Below, piece after piece: positions 9,700-19,622 of a DNA stretch of 64,000 bases. Below the pieces are notes generated by a model, which saw only the letters and a list, made by a program, of their open reading frames with translations, was not told the origin of the DNA and made no database searches. How positions within the stretch are numbered: position 1 is the stretch's first letter; each line of letters starts with the position of its first letter. Position numbers and translations under genes: made by a program. Source of the stretch: an uncultured Sphingorhabdus sp. (lineage in GTDB: Bacteria; Pseudomonadota; Alphaproteobacteria; Sphingomonadales; Sphingomonadaceae); the NCBI GenBank assembly GCA_937873665.1, contig CALMYW010000106.1, forward strand, positions 1 to 64,000, in the 5' to 3' direction.

Positions 9700-11256
9700 A
9701 TGCCGCTGGCTTATACCGGATATGACTGGGCGGTGCTCGGCGCCTATGTCGCGCTGCTGGCGCTCGCCGCCTGGTGGTCGACACGCAATCCGGCAAAGGC
9801 GGAAGATTATTTCCTAGCCGGCCATCATGCGCCTGCCTGGCTGGTGGCGATTTCCGCGCTGTCGACGATGCAGTCTGCTGCGACCTTCCTCGGCGCGCCG
9901 GATAACAGCTATCGCGGTGACTGGAGCTATTTGACCAGTAATTTCGCGGCGATCATCGCGGCGGTGTTCGTCGCCTGGCTGTTGATCCCGCGATACTATG
10001 CGCTGGGCGTGACGACGGTGTACGAACTGCTCGAGGTGCGGTTTGACCGGACGGCACGGCGCGCGGCTGCGGGGATGTATCTGGTTGGGCGGATATTGGC
10101 GAGCGGGGCGCGGCTCTATCTGGCGGCCATCGCAGTTTCGATGATCATCTTCCTCGATGTCGAGCCGCAGCACATATTGATCGCCTCAGCTGTGCTGGTG
10201 GCATTCGGCATTGTCTTCACGCTGTTCGGCGGGTTGAATGCGGTGATCTGGAGCGATCTGGTGCAGGTGGTGCTCTATGTCGGTGGCGCTCTGATTGTCT
10301 TTTTCCTGCTCTGGAACCGTATCCCCGCGCCAGCGGCGGAGATTTGGGAGGGGCTACGCCATGCGCCGGGTGGCGTAGACAAATTGCGGCTGTTCGACTG
10401 GTCGCTCGACTGGTCAAAGCCCTTTACAGTCTGGGCGATCCTGACCGGGCTGGTGCTGCTCAATATCGGCAATGCCGGGCTCGATCAGGATACCAGCCAG
10501 CGCTTTCTGGCGTGCGAGAACGTGAAGGCGGGCAACCGCGCGCTCTACCTTTCGATGTGGATGACGATTCCGGTGGTGGCGCTGTTCATGGCCATCGGCT
10601 CGCTGCTCCATATCTTTTACGAACGGCCCGAGCTGATGGGCGCCAGCGCGAGTGCGATGCAGGGCTTTTCGGGGGAGAAGATCACCATCTTCATGTCGTT
10701 CATTCTCTCCGAAATCCCGCCCGGGGTGCGCGGGCTGATTACTGTGGGCGTGATTGCGGCGGCGGCGATCAATTCGGGGTTGATCTCGATGTCGGCGGTG
10801 CTGGTGAGCGACTTCTACCGACCTTGGCGCGAGCGGCGCGGAGTGGCGGTCAGCGAGCATCATTATGTCAACGCCGGGCGCGGGGCGATGATCCTGCTCG
10901 CGCTCGCCTTGTTCGCGATGTCGATCCTGTGCTTTTATTGGCAGCGATATACCGACATGCCCTTGCTCGAATTCGTGCTCGGTGTGATGGCCTTCGCCTA
11001 TTCGGGGCTACTCGGCGTCTATGCGACGGTGCTTTTTACGAAGCGCGGCTCGACGGCATCGGTGATCGCGGCGCTGGTGGTGGGCTTTGCCGCGATCCTG
11101 CTGCAACAGCATTATATTGTCGACAGCCTCGGCCTGCCACCCGCGATGAAGTCGCTCGCCTTCCCGTGGCAGCTGTGCATTGGTGCAGGGCTGGCGTTCG
11201 TCACTTGCATGCTGGGCAAAGCAAAAGGGCCAGGGTTGCCCCCGGCCCTTTCGTAA
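9700..11256 (+). CDS. sodium:solute symporter (SSS) family transporter
   Basis: A 518-residue polytopic protein of the LeuT-fold SSS family. Typical features are the early GxxxxxYFLAGHHAPAW region (residues about 33-48), SALSTMQSAATFLGAP in TM1, GRILASGARLYLAAIA, and about 13 hydrophobic segments. It should import a solute with sodium, but the substrate (sugar, carboxylate, amino acid or other) cannot be read from sequence. It has no enzyme partner gene. Its final codons overlap a bidirectional terminator stem that also serves rplA. Confidence 0.9.
   Translation: MPLAYTGYDWAVLGAYVALLALAAWWSTRNPAKAEDYFLAGHHAPAWLVAISALSTMQSAATFLGAPDNSYRGDWSYLTSNFAAIIAAVFVAWLLIPRYYALGVTTVYELLEVRFDRTARRAAAGMYLVGRILASGARLYLAAIAVSMIIFLDVEPQHILIASAVLVAFGIVFTLFGGLNAVIWSDLVQVVLYVGGALIVFFLLWNRIPAPAAEIWEGLRHAPGGVDKLRLFDWSLDWSKPFTVWAILTGLVLLNIGNAGLDQDTSQRFLACENVKAGNRALYLSMWMTIPVVALFMAIGSLLHIFYERPELMGASASAMQGFSGEKITIFMSFILSEIPPGVRGLITVGVIAAAAINSGLISMSAVLVSDFYRPWRERRGVAVSEHHYVNAGRGAMILLALALFAMSILCFYWQRYTDMPLLEFVLGVMAFAYSGLLGVYATVLFTKRGSTASVIAALVVGFAAILLQQHYIVDSLGLPPAMKSLAFPWQLCIGAGLAFVTCMLGKAKGPGLPPALS
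11222..11254. terminator. bidirectional terminator between the symporter gene and rplA
   Basis: AAAGGGCC (11224-11231) pairs with GGCCCTTT (11244-11251). On the minus strand the stem follows the rplA stop and is followed by TTTTGC; on the plus strand it lies in the last codons of the symporter gene and precedes an AT-rich tract. Confidence 0.65.
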
Positions 11257-11273
11257 TTTGCTATTGGTTTGGC

Positions 11274-11969
11274 TTAGGCGCCAGCGACGTCTGCCACGTC
11301 AACCTTCAGGCCGGGGCCCATGGTCGAGCTGATCGCGATCTTGCGGACATATTTGCCCTTCGATCCCGACGGCTTCGCCTTGATCACAGCGTCAACCAGC
11401 GCGTCGAAATTCGAGCGCAAGTCAGCGTCGGAGAAGCTCTTCTTGCCGATGCCGCTGTGGATGATGCCCTGCTTTTCAACGCGGAACTCAACCTGACCGG
11501 CCTTTGCAGCGGTCACGGCAGCGGCAACGTCCATCGTCACAGTGCCCAGCTTCGGGTTCGGCATCAGGCCCTTGGGGCCCAGCGTCTTGCCGAGGCGGCC
11601 AACAATGCCCATCATGTCGGGCGTTGCGATCACGCGGTCATAATCGAGATTGCCGGCCAGCATGTCTTCCATCAGGTCTTCGGCACCGACCTTGTCGGCA
11701 CCGGCAGCGGTGGCGGCTTCGGCCTTGTCACCGCGTGCGAACACGGCGACCTTCATGTCCTTGCCGGTACCGGCGGGGAGCGAAACCATGCCACGGACCA
11801 TCTGGTCGGCGTGACGCGGATCAACGCCGAGGTTGAGCGCGACTTCGATGGTTTCGTCAAACTTGGCGGTGGCCAGTTCCTTGATGGTCTTCAGCGCTTC
11901 GTCAACGCCGTAGAGTTTCTCTGCGTCGAGCGCGGCGAGGGTCTTTGCCTTCTTGGTCAGCTTTGCCAT
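11274..11969 (-). CDS. rplA: 50S ribosomal protein L1
   Basis: A 231-residue L1 of the ribosomal L1 stalk, which assists E-site tRNA release and often represses its own operon. It starts [20 protein letters not shown]; the conserved RNA-binding segment [20 protein letters not shown] is present near residue 130. ATG 11969 was chosen over an in-frame start at 12020, which would overlap rplK. It follows rplK by 4 bases and is followed by a terminator. Normally rplJ would come next, but here it is 6 kb away. Confidence 0.97.
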   Translation of the reverse strand: MAKLTKKAKTLAALDAEKLYGVDEALKTIKELATAKFDETIEVALNLGVDPRHADQMVRGMVSLPAGTGKDMKVAVFARGDKAEAATAAGADKVGAEDLMEDMLAGNLDYDRVIATPDMMGIVGRLGKTLGPKGLMPNPKLGTVTMDVAAAVTAAKAGQVEFRVEKQGIIHSGIGKKSFSDADLRSNFDALVDAVIKAKPSGSKGKYVRKIAISSTMGPGLKVDVADVAGA

Positions 11970-11973
11970 GATC

Positions 11974-12405
11974 TTAGCCCTCCACCACTTCGAGGCCCAT
12001 GGCCGTAGCCGAGCCTGCAATGATCTTGACCGCAGCGTCCATGTCGTTCGCGTTCAGATCCTTCATCTTCAAGGTTGCAACTTCTTCAAGCTGCTTGCGC
12101 GTGATCTTGCCTGCGCTGACCTTGCCGGGCTCCTTCGAACCCGACTTCAGGCCGAGCACCTTCTTGATGAGGAAGGTTGCCGGCGGAGATTTGGTCGCGA
12201 ATGTGAAGCTCTTGTCCGAGAATACGGTGATCTTGGTCGGGATCGGCGTGCCCTTTTCAAGGTCACCGGTCGCGGCGTTGAACGCCTTGCAGAATTCCAT
12301 GATGTTCACACCACGCTGACCGAGCGCAGGGCCGATCGGTGGGGAGGGGGTTGCAGCGCCCGCGGGCACCTGCAGGCTGATATAGCCGTCAATCTTCTTG
12401 GCCAT
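11974..12405 (-). CDS. rplK: 50S ribosomal protein L11
   Basis: A 143-residue L11, which binds the GTPase-associated region of 23S rRNA. It starts [20 protein letters not shown] with the conserved [20 protein letters not shown] and the C-terminal TARSMGLEV-like end (here [12 protein letters not shown]). ATG 12405 has AGGAGG upstream. rplK leads an rplKA pair. Upstream (12406-12575) are two short GC hairpins (GCCCGTGCGGGC near 12438-12449 and TCCCGTGCGGGA near 12495-12506) in a likely leader. nusG, its usual upstream neighbour, is 3.8 kb away. Confidence 0.97.
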   Translation of the reverse strand: MAKKIDGYISLQVPAGAATPSPPIGPALGQRGVNIMEFCKAFNAATGDLEKGTPIPTKITVFSDKSFTFATKSPPATFLIKKVLGLKSGSKEPGKVSAGKITRKQLEEVATLKMKDLNANDMDAAVKIIAGSATAMGLEVVEG

Positions 12406-12575
12406 GAGAGGCCTCCTTTCATTCTTTCTCCGCCACAGCCCGCACGGGCGTTGGAGGATCAAATTAAGCGGTCAAACAGACAGCCGAAGCCATCCTCCCG
12501 CACGGGAATCACATGGGGAGAACCCATGCGAAGGAGCGCCGGTAGTCGAACATCCCCGGAAATGCAAGCCTTGTG

Positions 12576-14501
12576 TCAGCCAGCCGGACAGGCGCCCGGC
12601 ACAGGCACCGGCGCGGTTTGGGGTGTGCCGTTGGTAGTCAATATCTGCGTCAGCAATGGATATTGTCGCATGTCGAAACTGGGATAGACCATATATTGAA
12701 CCAGCCTGCGAAGTTCCTCCGGCTTATCCAGCGGCGCGAGCAAAGCGGCTTCCGATTTCCGGTCTCGAATGATCTGTGCAGCCTGCCAACGGGCACTGGT
12801 ATCACCCACATTGCCTATCCTGGCGTAGATCAACCGGGCGTCCTTAACTTTTCGGTCGGCACATGCCTGGCGCAGCTCGGATAGCAGACGGTTGGCAAGA
12901 GGCAGCTTCGACGTTCGAATACGCGCCAGAAGCCGCCGCGCTTTGCCATATTTGCCCGACCAGATATAGGCCCGATGGGATTGGTACTGGGTGACGACAT
13001 TGTTCGGCAGCCTCACCAGCTGGTCATCGGCAGCCGCCTCGGCCTGCTGTAAATCAAGTGCAAGTGTCGATACGGTAATCGCACGCGAACGCGGCGCACC
13101 TGCCTCGTTTGAAAGCCGGAACAACTGCCTGCCCACAACTGCCATATATTTCCGTTCGCCAGCATAAGCAGCAAGATCGGCCATTTCTTCCCAGGCATCT
13201 ATGTCCCGGGGGCGTGCGCGCAGATATTTGCGCATCATCTGGAATGCGTCGCCCGTCTGCAGGTTAAGCGTTGACCGGGTTGCACGGTATTTCAGGCTAT
13301 CGACTGCCCCGCCGCTCGTTTCGATCGCGGCGTTTATGCGTTCCAGATAGCGTTGGTAACGCGTGTCGAGGTCGTAACTCTCCTCATAAATGCTGCTATT
13401 GATGCGCGTTTCCTTGCCAAACCAATATTCAGCTGCCTTCCAATGGGCAGAGGCGAAATTGGGGTCGAGCGAACGCGCCTGTTCGAACCACTGCGAAGCG
13501 GCCTTCAAATGTTCGACCGACCCGTCTGCAGCTTGCCGCCGTTCCGCGGCCAAGCCTTGCAGATAAGATTGATAGGCTTCGACCGAGCGGGTGCCGGTTG
13601 TAACCATAGCGCGCAACCGCGACGGCTCGATTACCGTCTTGAGCGAAGACGCGATCGAAAAGGCAATATCTTCCTGAATGCCGATGACGTCGTCGAAATT
13701 CCGGTCATAGCTTTGCGACCAAATTTCCCGTCCGCTTCGAGCGTCAACGAGCACTGCCGTTATCCTGACCCGATCCTGTTCGCGGCGGATCGACCCGTCG
13801 AGAATGTGGGCGACCTTCAATTGATCAGCCAAGTGACCAAGATCGATTTTTTTGCTCGGCTGACGCGTGGTCGCTGTTCGGGCGGTAACGCGCAGATCGG
13901 GCGTGCGCGACAATGTATTCAGAATCTCTTCGGTTAACCCGTCGGCAAACCATTTTTGATCGCCATCGCGCGAGTAATCCTGAAAAGGGAGGACTGCGAT
14001 AGATTTTGGATGGGGTGCCGCCGAAACTGCAGGCTTTTCGACCAGCATCCACAACCAGAATAGCAATCCAGCCAGCATCACCGTTCCGGCAATTAGGCCC
14101 AACAGCCTTTTCGCCGTCGAATTGCGGTGCTGCACGTCGGTCAAAGGCAGGCCTGCCGACTCCGGGGCATTGTCGACATGATCCGCTTCGGACACCGGAA
14201 GCAAAAATCGATAACCGCGGCGATGAACGGTTTGGATGAACTCAGGCTTGCGCGCGCTGTCGCCCAGTGCCTGACGCAATTCCTTGACCGCCGTCGTCAG
14301 CACAGCTTCGGATAAGGTGAGGTTCGGCCAGACCTGATCGAATATCTCGTCTTTGGTGACGAGCGTTTGCGGACGTTCCATCAGGCATCGCAATAAGGCA
14401 AGCGGTCTGCCGGACAGCCGAACGGGCTGTCCGTCACGCCAAAGACGTTCGTCTCGCAAGTCGAGCCGCAACGGTCCCGCCTTCAGAATTGCATCTGACA
14501 T
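12576..14501 (-). CDS. CadC-like membrane transcriptional regulator with TolB-like and repeat domains
   Basis: A 641-residue protein with an OmpR/PhoB-type winged helix (residues about 1-102, including TKDEIFDQVWPN and HRRGYRFLLPV), a single membrane helix (about 133-154), and a large C-terminal part. The latter begins IAVLPFQDYS and has FADGLTEEILNTLSR, the 'adenylate cyclase-associated' TolB-like pattern, then helical TPR-like repeats. The layout matches one-component ToxR/CadC sensors, with the sensor domain probably periplasmic. Its ligand and targets are unknown. It diverges from a urcA gene across a 291-base gap, which is a candidate target. It interrupts the nusG-rplK linkage. Confidence 0.85.
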   Translation of the reverse strand: MSDAILKAGPLRLDLRDERLWRDGQPVRLSGRPLALLRCLMERPQTLVTKDEIFDQVWPNLTLSEAVLTTAVKELRQALGDSARKPEFIQTVHRRGYRFLLPVSEADHVDNAPESAGLPLTDVQHRNSTAKRLLGLIAGTVMLAGLLFWLWMLVEKPAVSAAPHPKSIAVLPFQDYSRDGDQKWFADGLTEEILNTLSRTPDLRVTARTATTRQPSKKIDLGHLADQLKVAHILDGSIRREQDRVRITAVLVDARSGREIWSQSYDRNFDDVIGIQEDIAFSIASSLKTVIEPSRLRAMVTTGTRSVEAYQSYLQGLAAERRQAADGSVEHLKAASQWFEQARSLDPNFASAHWKAAEYWFGKETRINSSIYEESYDLDTRYQRYLERINAAIETSGGAVDSLKYRATRSTLNLQTGDAFQMMRKYLRARPRDIDAWEEMADLAAYAGERKYMAVVGRQLFRLSNEAGAPRSRAITVSTLALDLQQAEAAADDQLVRLPNNVVTQYQSHRAYIWSGKYGKARRLLARIRTSKLPLANRLLSELRQACADRKVKDARLIYARIGNVGDTSARWQAAQIIRDRKSEAALLAPLDKPEELRRLVQYMVYPSFDMRQYPLLTQILTTNGTPQTAPVPVPGACPAG

Positions 14502-14792
14502 TTATCTACTTCCTGAGGCTAAACGGGCACCCGAATACAGCCTGAAAATGCGACCCTCAGAACTTCCTCATATATGATGTCGCGGTGATCGGCGCGACAG
14601 ATTTTCGACTAACGCTACGGAAACCGGGACAAAGCGGACGATTTTCGCGGCCAGATGCTTTTCCAAAAATATCAGTGAAATCTCATTCCATCTGCAGGAC
14701 TTCGAACAACTGTCCGGGATAACACTTTGCTCAACAGGGGCGGGTTGCGGTTTCGCGGCCTGTTGTTTCATTATGAGTTGGAGTGTTCAGGA

Positions 14793-15146
14793 ATGAATTT
14801 GAAATTGAAGTTTACGCCATTGATGGCGGCGACGATTGCCTCGGCAGCTTATGGCATGATGGTCACCGCACCATTGGCCCACGCAGCAAGGCCGGGAACC
14901 GAATATGCGATGGCAGTGGTGCATTATGACGATTTGGAGCTGTCCAAAGAAAAGGATGTCGAACAGCTTTTGCGCCGCGTCAAACGTGCCGCGCGCAACG
15001 TATGCACACCCGGAGGTGTAGCAGTTCGCTATTCAGCAAAGGCCCAAAGGCAATGTTTCGATGCGACGCTGCGCAAGGCAATGATCGATGTCGAACGGCT
15101 GGTCGAACTTCCGATCACGCCTATTCTTGCCCGGGATAACGGCTGA
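14793..15146 (+). CDS. UrcA family protein
   Basis: A 117-residue secreted protein. A signal peptide ends at LAHA-A (about residue 32); the mature part has the UrcA pattern of a VxYxDLxLS-like strand (VVHYDDLELS), a helix with two basic residues and a Cys (RVKRAARNVC) and a second Cys (QRQCFDATLRKA), likely forming a disulfide. UrcA proteins are widespread in sphingomonads and caulobacters without known function. ATG 14793 with GGAGTG/CAGGA upstream was preferred over an in-frame start at 14727. It is followed by a clear terminator. Confidence 0.85.
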   Translation: MNLKLKFTPLMAATIASAAYGMMVTAPLAHAARPGTEYAMAVVHYDDLELSKEKDVEQLLRRVKRAARNVCTPGGVAVRYSAKAQRQCFDATLRKAMIDVERLVELPITPILARDNG

Positions 15147-15195
15147 TTCAACCAAGCTTGCTGGCGGCGTTGCGACCCTGTCGCCGGATAAGACT

Positions 15196-15230
15196 TCCCC
15201 TGTCTGCGCAGCGCGGACAGGGGATTTTTT
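15196..15230 (+). terminator. rho-independent terminator after the urcA gene
   Basis: TCCCCTGTC pairs with GACAGGGGA, extended by TGCG-type pairing in the loop, and is followed by six T residues. It lies 50 bases after the urcA stop, between convergent urcA and tesB. Confidence 0.85.
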
Positions 15231-15279
15231 AACGTAGGGGTGCAACGCCTCGCATCGCGCCTGCATTCCGGCGCGTTTG

Positions 15280-16212
15280 TCAGGTAGGCGGTTTGTAGCG
15301 CAACAGGCCTTCCTGCACGACCGAGGCGATCAAGGTGCCTTCGCGGTTGTAGATATAGCCATGGTTGATGCCACGGCTGTTGCCGGTCCAGCCGCTATCC
15401 ATCACATAGACGAACCAGTCGTCGACACGCACATCGTTGTGGAACCACATGGCATGGTCGAGGCTGGTCGAGAATAGCCCCGGCGTGGTCCAATTGAGGC
15501 CGTGGGGCAGCATCGAAGACGACAGCAAACCCATGTCCGAGGCAAATGACAGGAAGGCGCGGTTCAACAGCGGATCGTCGCCAATCGAGCCGCGCAGGCG
15601 GAACCACTGGTAATGCTGGGTGGCCTTTTCCTTGGGGGCAGGGCGGAAACTGCGCATCTCAAAGGGGCGCGGCCGCGCCATCTGGTGCAGCAACCGATCA
15701 TCCATTTTCGGGCTGACTGCGATGAAATCGGTAAAGTCCCAACATTCCTCGGGCGGCAGCAGATCAGGCATCGGTACTTGATGCGCGAGGCCCGGATCGG
15801 GTGTCTGGAAGGAAGCGGTCAGGTTGAAGATCACCTTGCCTTCCTGACGCACGACGACGCGGCGGTTGGAAAAACTGCGGCCGTCGAAATCGCGGTGCAC
15901 ACGGAAGTGCAGCGGTGCTGTTTCCTGCCCACCACGCAGGAAATAGGCGTGCAGCGAATGGATCTGCTTGTCGGGCTCTACCGTGCGCGCGGCCGCCATC
16001 AGCGATTGGGCGACAACCTGCCCGCCAAAAATGCGCGCCCGGCTGGTGCTGGGAAGCGCGGGGAAGATAAATTCGTCTGGCGCTTCGTCAGGCAACAGAT
16101 CGAACAGCCGGCTGACGCTGGCGACCATTTCTTCGGCTGGAGCCGAATCAAAAAGTGCGCGCGCCTGTTCAATGCGGGCGCTGACCACGGGGGAATGGGC
16201 ACGGGCAGTCAT
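15280..16212 (-). CDS. tesB: acyl-CoA thioesterase II (TesB family)
   Basis: A 310-residue double-hotdog thioesterase that hydrolyses medium- and long-chain acyl-CoA to free acid and CoA. Conserved segments include [15 protein letters not shown] and [10 protein letters not shown] in the first half, and [22 protein letters not shown] (with the catalytic Asp) in the second. Length is close to the family norm. It lies 13 bases after nusG on the same strand, so it is probably cotranscribed with secE-nusG, a link with no obvious functional reason. Confidence 0.93.
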   Translation of the reverse strand: MTARAHSPVVSARIEQARALFDSAPAEEMVASVSRLFDLLPDEAPDEFIFPALPSTSRARIFGGQVVAQSLMAAARTVEPDKQIHSLHAYFLRGGQETAPLHFRVHRDFDGRSFSNRRVVVRQEGKVIFNLTASFQTPDPGLAHQVPMPDLLPPEECWDFTDFIAVSPKMDDRLLHQMARPRPFEMRSFRPAPKEKATQHYQWFRLRGSIGDDPLLNRAFLSFASDMGLLSSSMLPHGLNWTTPGLFSTSLDHAMWFHNDVRVDDWFVYVMDSGWTGNSRGINHGYIYNREGTLIASVVQEGLLRYKPPT

Positions 16213-16225
16213 GCGCGTGCGGCCA

Positions 16226-16762
16226 TTATTTCATCAATTCGACTTCTTCGAAATCGAGTTCGACCGGTGTTGCGCGACCGAAGATCGAGACCGAAACCTT
16301 GACGCGGTTCTTGTCGAAATCCAGTTCCTCGACCACGCCGTTAAAGCTGGCAAACGGACCGCTCATCACCTTCACCTGATCGCCGATTTCGTAATCGACA
16401 GCCACGCGCTTCTTCGGTGCGGCGGCGAGTTCTTCCTTGGTGTTCAGGATGCGCGCGGCTTCGGCTTCAGTGATTGGCTGCGGCTTGTTGTTCGCGCCGA
16501 GGAAGCCGGTGACCTTGGGGGTGTTCTTGACGAGGTGATAGACGTCGTCATTCATGTTGAGCTTTGCCAGCACATAGCCGGGGAAGAATTTGCGCTCGGC
16601 CTTCACCTTCTTGCCACGGCGGACTTCGGTGACCTGTTCGGTTGGCACTTCAACCGATTCGACGAGCGCGGAAAGGCCCTTGCGCTCGGCCTCGGAAAGG
16701 ATCTGGTCGCGAACCTTGTTTTCGAAACCCGAATAAGCGTGGATGATGTACCAGCGTGCCAT
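16226..16762 (-). CDS. nusG: transcription termination/antitermination protein NusG
   Basis: A 178-residue NusG. The NGN domain starts [17 protein letters not shown] and contains the [12 protein letters not shown] segment; a KOW domain follows ([21 protein letters not shown]) near residue 127. NusG bridges RNA polymerase with Rho or ribosomal S10. It follows secE by 33 bases in the usual secE-nusG pair and is followed by tesB rather than rplK. Confidence 0.97.
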   Translation of the reverse strand: MARWYIIHAYSGFENKVRDQILSEAERKGLSALVESVEVPTEQVTEVRRGKKVKAERKFFPGYVLAKLNMNDDVYHLVKNTPKVTGFLGANNKPQPITEAEAARILNTKEELAAAPKKRVAVDYEIGDQVKVMSGPFASFNGVVEELDFDKNRVKVSVSIFGRATPVELDFEEVELMK

Positions 16763-16795
16763 GTTATCTGTCTTTCGGCCTGAACGTTCGTGGAA

Positions 16796-16993
16796 TTATT
16801 TTGCGAGGCTCAACAGGCCCTGCACGACCATGTTGAAAAAGGCGTCAACGCCCAGGAAGAATACGGCAAGAATGATCGTCATGATCAGCACCATGATCGC
16901 GGTTTGCGTGGTTTCCTGACGGGTCGGCCAGACGACCTTGCCGATTTCCGCACGCACCTGACGAATGAATTCACCGGGGCTGGTTTTTGCCAT
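16796..16993 (-). CDS. secE: preprotein translocase subunit SecE
   Basis: A 65-residue single-helix SecE, part of the SecYEG channel. It starts MAKTSPGEFIRQVRAEIGKV, includes the amphipathic WPTRQET motif, and has one membrane helix (AIMVLIMTIILAVFFLGVDA). ATG 16993 was preferred over the longer frame from 17035. The usual partner nusG follows directly. tRNA-Trp, normally just upstream, lies 6 kb upstream on the same strand. Confidence 0.96.
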   Translation of the reverse strand: MAKTSPGEFIRQVRAEIGKVVWPTRQETTQTAIMVLIMTIILAVFFLGVDAFFNMVVQGLLSLAK

Positions 16994-17264
16994 TTTGCTT
17001 GCTTCCTGTAATCGCGCCCACCGGATAGCCGCCATCGCTCTCGGTTTGAGGCCGGGAGCGATATAGGTTCCGATTTCGGAAAGACTAGGCCTTTAGCGCT
17101 GATTTCACGGAGTCGCAAGCGTGAAGCTGATGTGGCGCATCGCGGGCACGCAGGGATTTCGAAACTGCAGGCATCATGTCATCAAACTGTCGCCGAATCA
17201 TCGTCAAGCTTTCACAATGCACGGTTAGCGGCGCCCCATCACTAAAGCTGAATGGGGCAAAGAC

Positions 17265-19622
17265 ATGCAATTCAATCATCATCAAACCGGTCGCGCTTTC
17301 CGTATCCGCAACCTGCTTCTGGCGGGCGCTGCATTGCTGGCATCGCCTGCAATGGCGCAGGAAGAGGTCGCTCCGGCCGATGAAAGCGGTGAAGGCATCC
17401 AGACCGCGCGTGAAATCGTCGTGCAGGGGCAGATTGGCTATCGCAACCGCGATGATGCCGCCGAGCCCATCCTTGTCTATGACGAGCAGTATTTCCAGCG
17501 TTTCGAACCGCTGACTGCTGGCGATGCGCTCAAGCGCGTGCCTTCGGTCACCTTCCTGTCGGATGTGATCGAAAGCGATGGCGCCCGTTTGCGCGGGCTG
17601 GAGCCGGGCTATACGCAGATATTGATAAACGGCGAAAAGGTGCCGGGTTCGAACGCCGACCGTTCCTTCTTCCTCGACCGCATTCCTGCCGAACTCATCA
17701 AGCAGGTGGAGATCGTTCGCTCCTCATCGGCGCGCCGTACTGGCGATGCGGTTGCGGGAACGCTCAACATCGTGCTGCGCGACGGATACCAGCTGGACGG
17801 CGGCTATGTGCGCGGGGGCGCGCTGTTCTTTGACGATGGCGAAGTAAAGCCCAGCTTTGGCGCGGTGTTTGGTGGAGCCCTCGGCCCGGGCCGCATCCTG
17901 CTCGGTGCCAATGTGCAGGGACGGTACAATCCGAAGCTCAAATCAAGCTTCCGCTATTCGGATTCGCCCGAGAATAACCCCGATTACGCCACCGACGATT
18001 TCGACAATCGCGAAGATCAGACCGATACCCGCGATGGCACCGACTATGCCTTTAACGCGTCGTACGACATTGATGGCGAAACCACCGATTTTGAACTGGC
18101 AGGCTATTATGTCAAAACCGAGCGAACCGAAACCGAGCGCTCGTTCGAATATGATCACCCGACCAACATCAATGGCTCGGTACGCGGTACGCCCGTCGGC
18201 AACCTGCTGACCGACAATGCCAATGTGAACGACATCGAGCAGGAAAGCTATAGCCTGTCAGGCAAGCTGGCGCACGAATGGTCACTGGGCGAAACCAAGC
18301 TCAAGGTTGGCTATTCGCGTTTTGACGACGTTCAGGACGAGACTGAATATGAAATCGATTTCGACCGTGCGACGCCCCGTTTTACTGGCGATGTCACTGC
18401 GCGCCGGATCACCGACAAGGAACTGTCGTTCAACCTCGAACATGCGTTTAATGTGTCTGACGACGTCAAGCTGATTGTCGGTGGTTTCGTGCAAAACAAG
18501 GATCGCGACACCAGCATCGCCGAAGATCGCAACCGCTTCAACCTGACCACTGATGCCCATCGCTGGAACCAGCTTGCCGGAAATCCGACAGCTTATGCGA
18601 CCGCGCCCGACCCGCTTTTGCCTCCTCCCGGTGGTCTCAACATCATCGAGGAAGACCGGCGCGATCTGTATGCCGAAATCGAAGGCAAGTCGGGCAACCT
18701 GACTTTCCTTGCCGGCGTGCGTTATGAAAGCACCGATTTTTCGGTCAACGACCTGACGGTCGCCCCTGCACTTGCCGAGCAGTCCAATGACTATTCGTTC
18801 CTGCTGCCTTCGGCGTCGCTGAAGATTGACCTTGAAAATGGCGGCCGGATCACCGCATCGGTTGCCCGCACCAATCGTCGTCCGCGGCTTGATTTCCTCT
18901 CGCCTGCCCTGCTTGAGGCAGAATTGGGCGACAATGACCTGCTCGGCAATCCAGCGCTGCGTCCTGAAACTGCATGGGGCGGTGATCTGGGCTATGAGCA
19001 TCGTATCGGCCGTACCGGCGTGGTCGGCGTCAACCTGTTCTACCGCAAGGTCAGCGATCTCATCGAACTCGCCAACACCGGCACCGAAGGCTCAGAAGGC
19101 CCCGGAACCTTTGTGCTGCAGCCACAAAACACTGGCGACGGCGAGGTTTACGGCATCGAATTCGACCTTTCGACCAACCTTGGTTTCATCGGCCTCGAAA
19201 ACACCGGCATTTTCGGCAACCTCTCGTTGCTCGACAGCGAAATCACCGACTTTGAAGGGAAGCGCCGCTTCAACGGACAATCCAAATATGTCTACAATTT
19301 CGGCTTCATCCAGGATCTGCCGAAATTGGGGGCGGCGTTCGGGGCTACCTATCGCAAGCAGGGCGGAGCGTTCGACCGGATTGTGGGCGAGGAGATTTTC
19401 ACCTCTTACGGCGCCGACCTTGAACTGTTCATCGAGAAGCGCTTCGGTGAAAGCTTCACCATCCGTGCAGTCGGTTCGAACCTGCTGAACGGCAAGAAAC
19501 GCGAACGCTTCAACAAGTTCACCACCATCGCAGATCAGCTTGCCCGCAATTTTGACGAATATGAGCTGGAGGCCGAGGAAGCAGGTCCGGTGTTCCAGGT
19601 CATGGCACGGTTGGCATTCTGA
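17265..19622 (+). CDS. TonB-dependent outer-membrane receptor, linked to phytase
   Basis: A 785-residue TonB-dependent receptor. A signal peptide ends at SPAMA-Q (about residue 31). The plug domain includes LKRVPSVTFLSD, RLRGLEPGYTQILINGEKVPG and IPAELIKQVEIVRSSSARR; the rest is a beta-barrel ending in an aromatic C-terminus (MARLAF). ATG 17265 has GGGG upstream. Its TGA overlaps the phytase ATG (TGATG), a strong operon link suggesting uptake of phytate or its breakdown products. The substrate is inferred from context. Confidence 0.92.
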   Translation: MQFNHHQTGRAFRIRNLLLAGAALLASPAMAQEEVAPADESGEGIQTAREIVVQGQIGYRNRDDAAEPILVYDEQYFQRFEPLTAGDALKRVPSVTFLSDVIESDGARLRGLEPGYTQILINGEKVPGSNADRSFFLDRIPAELIKQVEIVRSSSARRTGDAVAGTLNIVLRDGYQLDGGYVRGGALFFDDGEVKPSFGAVFGGALGPGRILLGANVQGRYNPKLKSSFRYSDSPENNPDYATDDFDNREDQTDTRDGTDYAFNASYDIDGETTDFELAGYYVKTERTETERSFEYDHPTNINGSVRGTPVGNLLTDNANVNDIEQESYSLSGKLAHEWSLGETKLKVGYSRFDDVQDETEYEIDFDRATPRFTGDVTARRITDKELSFNLEHAFNVSDDVKLIVGGFVQNKDRDTSIAEDRNRFNLTTDAHRWNQLAGNPTAYATAPDPLLPPPGGLNIIEEDRRDLYAEIEGKSGNLTFLAGVRYESTDFSVNDLTVAPALAEQSNDYSFLLPSASLKIDLENGGRITASVARTNRRPRLDFLSPALLEAELGDNDLLGNPALRPETAWGGDLGYEHRIGRTGVVGVNLFYRKVSDLIELANTGTEGSEGPGTFVLQPQNTGDGEVYGIEFDLSTNLGFIGLENTGIFGNLSLLDSEITDFEGKRRFNGQSKYVYNFGFIQDLPKLGAAFGATYRKQGGAFDRIVGEEIFTSYGADLELFIEKRFGESFTIRAVGSNLLNGKKRERFNKFTTIADQLARNFDEYELEAEEAGPVFQVMARLAF

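Noticed and set aside
10344..12008. A 554-codon plus-strand frame across the symporter gene and rplA
   Set aside because: It crosses two supported genes in other frames and ends antisense to rplA.
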